Shown here one piece after another: positions 60,700 through 64,000 of a stretch of DNA of 64,000 nucleotides. The translations under genes and the position numbers were made by a program. The notes beneath the pieces were generated by a model. The model ran no database searches. It was not told the DNA's origin and was given only the letters and a program-made list of their open reading frames with translations. The stretch's first letter is position 1, and each line of letters opens with the position of its first letter. Origin of the DNA: Parasponia andersonii (taxonomy: Eukaryota; Streptophyta; Magnoliopsida; Rosales; Cannabaceae); the NCBI GenBank assembly GCA_002914805.1, contig JXTB01000317.1:332412-396411 (forward strand), read 5' to 3'.

Positions 60700-61398
60700 T
60701 TTAAAATTATTTAGAATATTAAAAATAATCTTTTAGTAATTATTAAAACTATTAAAAATAAAATTAGATTATATTATTATTAGATTTATGCATTTGGTAG
60801 TAATAGGTTAGTATTATATAATAGTTAAAAATAATGACGTTAGATTATTATTAAAATATGGTTATATTTATATATTAGTTAAAAGTAATAGGTTAGTTTA
60901 TAGAATTTAAATTGTGTAATATTATTTTCTTATATTGGATTTGTGGTATGATTAGATAATGTAAGATTATTTTAAATTTTTGGTATAGTTAGATAATGTA
61001 AGATTATTTTAAATTTATGATATGGTGAGATTATTTTGCCTTTTTGGAATATTATGAGATTTATTTGGATATATTAAATTATTTTGGTTTGTAGTTAAAC
61101 TGAATGTGTGATTAATGTTTGTGAAAATAATATAGAAAAATTATATTTTTAAGTAATTATATTTTTAGTTTATGTTGTGTAATTAAATTTGGATTTATGT
61201 TAGATTAGATTAGAAATAATAAAATTAGATTAATATTAATATTAGATTAGTGATTTAATTTAATGATAAATGATGAAATAAGATTAGAATAAATTTTGTA
61301 ATTTAATTATAAATATGATATAATAATAAAAAATATGATAAAATTAATAAATGACAATAAGAATAACTAAATAAATTAATAATTTATCTTAATAAGAT

Positions 61399-61433
<35 letters not shown>

Positions 61434-62110
61434 AATAAAAGGTAATAATAACTATTTAACACTTGTAGACAATAACTTATACATTTTAATTAATAATTAA
61501 ATATTTAGTAAAAGGTAATAAAATTAATTAATAAAGTTAGTAAAATGAGTAACTAAATAGAGCTAGTAATTAATATTTGATAATTAAGACTTGAGTATAA
61601 GGTAATAATAAATAAAAAGAAATTAAAGAGTAAGATTAATTATATAATTAAATTCAAATAAATAATTTGTAGTAATAATAATAATAATAATAATAAATTA
61701 ATAAATAAATAAATAAAATGTAATAATAAATATATTATCACAATAATAATAATAATACATGAAAATAAATAAGCTTAAATAATAATAATGCATAAATGAA
61801 TAAGAGGTAATAATAACTATATTATCACAATAATAATAATAATAATAATGAAAATAAATAAGTTTAATGATAATAATTATACATAGAATAAATAAAATGT
61901 AACAATAACTATATTATCACAATAATAGTAATAATAGTAATAATAATAATATATGAAAGTAAATAAGCTTAAATAATAATAATAATAATAATATAAAAAA
62001 TAAATAAAAGGTAATAATTACTATACTATACTAATAATAATAATAATAATACATGAAAATAAATAAACTTAAATAATAATTATAATACATAAAAATAAAT
62101 AAAATGTAAT
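60700..62110. repeat. AT-only low-complexity region with (TAA)n/(AATA)n arrays
   Basis: Very low GC. Trinucleotide and tetranucleotide runs (AATAATAAT, AAATAAATAAAT) recur, and 'gtaataataa.tatattatcacaataataataat' style blocks repeat near 61720, 61810, 61900 and 62010. No gene seen. Confidence 0.85.
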
Positions 62111-62313
62111 AACTAGTCCTTTAATTCATAAAACTACTCAAAATGCTCCTAAAATAAGAAATTACAAAAATACTCCTATACTTACTAAAACACCCCTATA
62201 ATTCCTCAGGTACTCGAAATATCCCAATACCGAATAAAATACCCCAAAAAACTACCTAATATAATGAGTACACTTGAATTCATAATAATACACAAGAATG
62301 GTCACTACAAGTA

Positions 62314-62387
62314 AATTGGTTTGGGATGTTCTTGATCATCACAGCTAAAGTTATACAATTGTGATCAAGATCATTTCAAACTAGTTG
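62314..62387. other. Small imperfect hairpin
   Basis: The left arm 62314-62341 (ATTGGTTTGGGATGTTCTTG onward) pairs with 62361-62387 (GTGATCAAGATCATTTCAAA onward) with a few mismatches and a loop of about 20 bases. The size suits a miRNA precursor or a tiny MITE; neither is proven. Confidence 0.45.
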
Positions 62388-62650
62388 ATATGTGATGAGA
62401 AAAGTTGTAGTCATAATTTGTACATTTGTATACATAGTAACTTTAATACATGCATGCATTATTTTAGTCATAAAAGAAATTATCTTAAACCTACTAAGGA
62501 GTCGATGAAAGATTATGCATCTTAATATTGATTCCTAAATTATCTCATTTAGACAATTTAGGATTATATGTTATGTGTTATCATTCACTTATAAACATTG
62601 TTCTTTGTGTTGGTAAATTGACCTAACACTTAGGAAAATCATGCACGTAT

Positions 62651-64000
62651 TGTAACACCCCCTAGTTTAACCATATTGTCATATACAGTCAAACTATAAA
62701 GTATTATTCTTTCTTAAACATTATCTTTTGTTTTGATAAAAAGGTGGGCAATTTTTTTTTTTTGAACTTTCTAGAACTTTAGGACAAAAACAACTGCATG
62801 GCATTTCTTGTTAAAAGTGTCTTTACAAAATGTACACTCAAAAAAGGTTTTCACCAGTCGATTTTTGCCATCAGCAGTAATATTTACATTACACCAAAAT
62901 ATCTCGAAACAAAAAAATGTCGCCCACAGGTCAAGCTTGTCTACATCTGTATGATCACGGCGACAAAAAGGCAAGCCAGGCAACCAGCTAGCAACACCAA
63001 AATATGCCTCCTCATCTGCATCACAAGACTAAAATGAGCTAAAGCTCAGTAAGTAAAAACTATGCATGCTTATGTATGCTTAAAAATCTCGTAAAATTTC
63101 CATTGTACCCTTTTCTTTCTAAAACATTTTAGTTCATATATTTTCCTTAAAACTTATTCATAATTGGGCCCCTTAGAGCATTGCTAGTCCCGTAAGTCGA
63201 TAGGCCGTGATAACATTGGGCAGAAACTCTGGCCAAGAGTAAAAATAAGGAGCGACCGTCGTGTGAGGTTTTTGAAAACTCCTGCCCTCATCAAAGGGGC
63301 ATCCCACACCGCGCTAATATTGTCCCGCTTCAACGAGACACATCATAAGATCCGCAAGTCCCGCTTCAACGAGAGAGTCTGCATCAACAAACTTACCTAC
63401 CCAGCTCTGATAGACTAGCAATTGCCATTAAAACTTATCTTATAAAATTGATACAACGGTACTCACTTTTAAATATTCTGTAATGAAATTCTCAATTTGC
63501 ATCGAATACATGCCATGCATATGCCATTTTGTAACTTTCAAGAATACGTAAATTTCATATAACGACATCTTCCATGTAAATCTTGTGATACAGTTATAAG
63601 TCTTTACTTACCTCGTGTCTTGAATAGGAATTGATAGTGGAAAGGGTCAATATCCTCTAGAGATTGGTGTGCTAATCACCTGTCATAAATTACTATTACT
63701 CAAGATGCACATTTTACAAAAAGAATGCATTAAGATATTTGAACAATACCGAAATCAAAACTTTCACCAATTTAGGAAACTTAATCTTAAAATGACTCAG
63801 GAGTGTATAAATCACTTAAGGTACTTGGTAGTCAATAATTAGCATTAAAAAACTGTTCAAAAGTATTTAAAATATGAATGCTAGTTCATTAGCACAAAAT
63901 GATCTAAAATGGCACATAATTTTGTAAAAACAAGTCCATTTGCTCCTAAATGGTGCCATTTCATTTTAAAAACATTTGGACAGCACCTCCCCTATTTTAG
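62651..64000 (-). mobile_element. Part of a long Gypsy-type LTR, continuing past the window
   Basis: In plus orientation it begins TGTAACACCCCCTAG (minus-strand end GGGGTGTTACA), a common terminus of long plant Gypsy LTRs. It contains the typical 'atgagctaaagctcagtaag' segment near 63033-63052, comparable to 'ggtgggcatttacatactcagtag' at 26790-26814 in the LTR at 26405. The block around 63170-63410 is less AT-rich and also LTR-like. The other end lies beyond 64000, so solo LTR or full element cannot be decided. Confidence 0.5.

Noticed and set aside
62303-62316. CACTACAAGTAAA as the partner end of the CACTA-like element
   Set aside because: It has the same orientation as the left end at 60026, whereas a partner end should be inverted.
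62771-63037. Overlapping open frames near the right edge
   Set aside because: They fall in the LTR beginning at 62651 and have no recognisable domain.

Overview
The window is nuclear DNA from a eudicot plant. Genes have introns with GT..AG ends, the two best genes are nuclear-encoded chloroplast proteins, and the intergenic sequence is very AT-rich and full of plant transposon types (Tat-lineage Gypsy, L1-type LINE, hAT, MITEs, solo LTRs). The species cannot be named from the sequence. Three single-base N positions (1942, 23127, 31962) indicate draft sequence. Exon coordinates were deduced by eye from splice sites and reading frame.

Layout. 1-6.1 kb: two solo LTRs with target-site duplications, a MITE and local tandem duplications. 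6.3-9.2 kb (minus): a decayed F-box/LRR gene. 10.9-11.8 kb: a MITE with another element nested in it. 13.5-24.7 kb: an 11.15-kb Tat-lineage Gypsy retrotransposon with two LTRs and a decayed gag-pol. Between pol and the 3' LTR it also carries a four-exon antisense gene that is almost intact. 25.9-29.0 kb (minus): a fragment of a flavin monooxygenase (FMO) gene split by a hAT-like element, which itself holds a solo LTR. 29.0-31.7 kb (minus): a 5'-truncated LINE. 32.2-33.7 kb: a three-unit tandem array running into a tRNA-Asn pseudogene. 34.4-35.8 kb (minus): a CRR6-like gene. 39.0-39.8 kb: a MITE with a Mutator-like foldback element inside it. 39.9-46.6 kb: an intact five-exon FMO gene whose first intron carries a solo LTR. 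47.8-50.1 kb: a tandem FMO pseudogene. 50.6-51.3 kb: a LINE remnant. 52.9-57.1 kb: an eight-exon chloroplast methyltransferase gene. 57-64 kb: gene-free DNA with a MITE, a CACTA-like end, microsatellites, a small hairpin and part of another long LTR.

Three host genes look functional: CRR6 (assembly of the chloroplast NDH complex), a plant FMO1-type monooxygenase, and a methyltransferase of the At1g78140/At2g41040 type. They are not an operon and show no obvious shared function. The FMO locus has expanded and decayed locally: one working copy, one tandem pseudogene and one distant inverted fragment, each shaped by different transposons. The most unusual object is the antisense, spliced, coiled-coil gene in the Gypsy element. 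Its splice sites and reading frame survive while the surrounding pol is full of stop codons.
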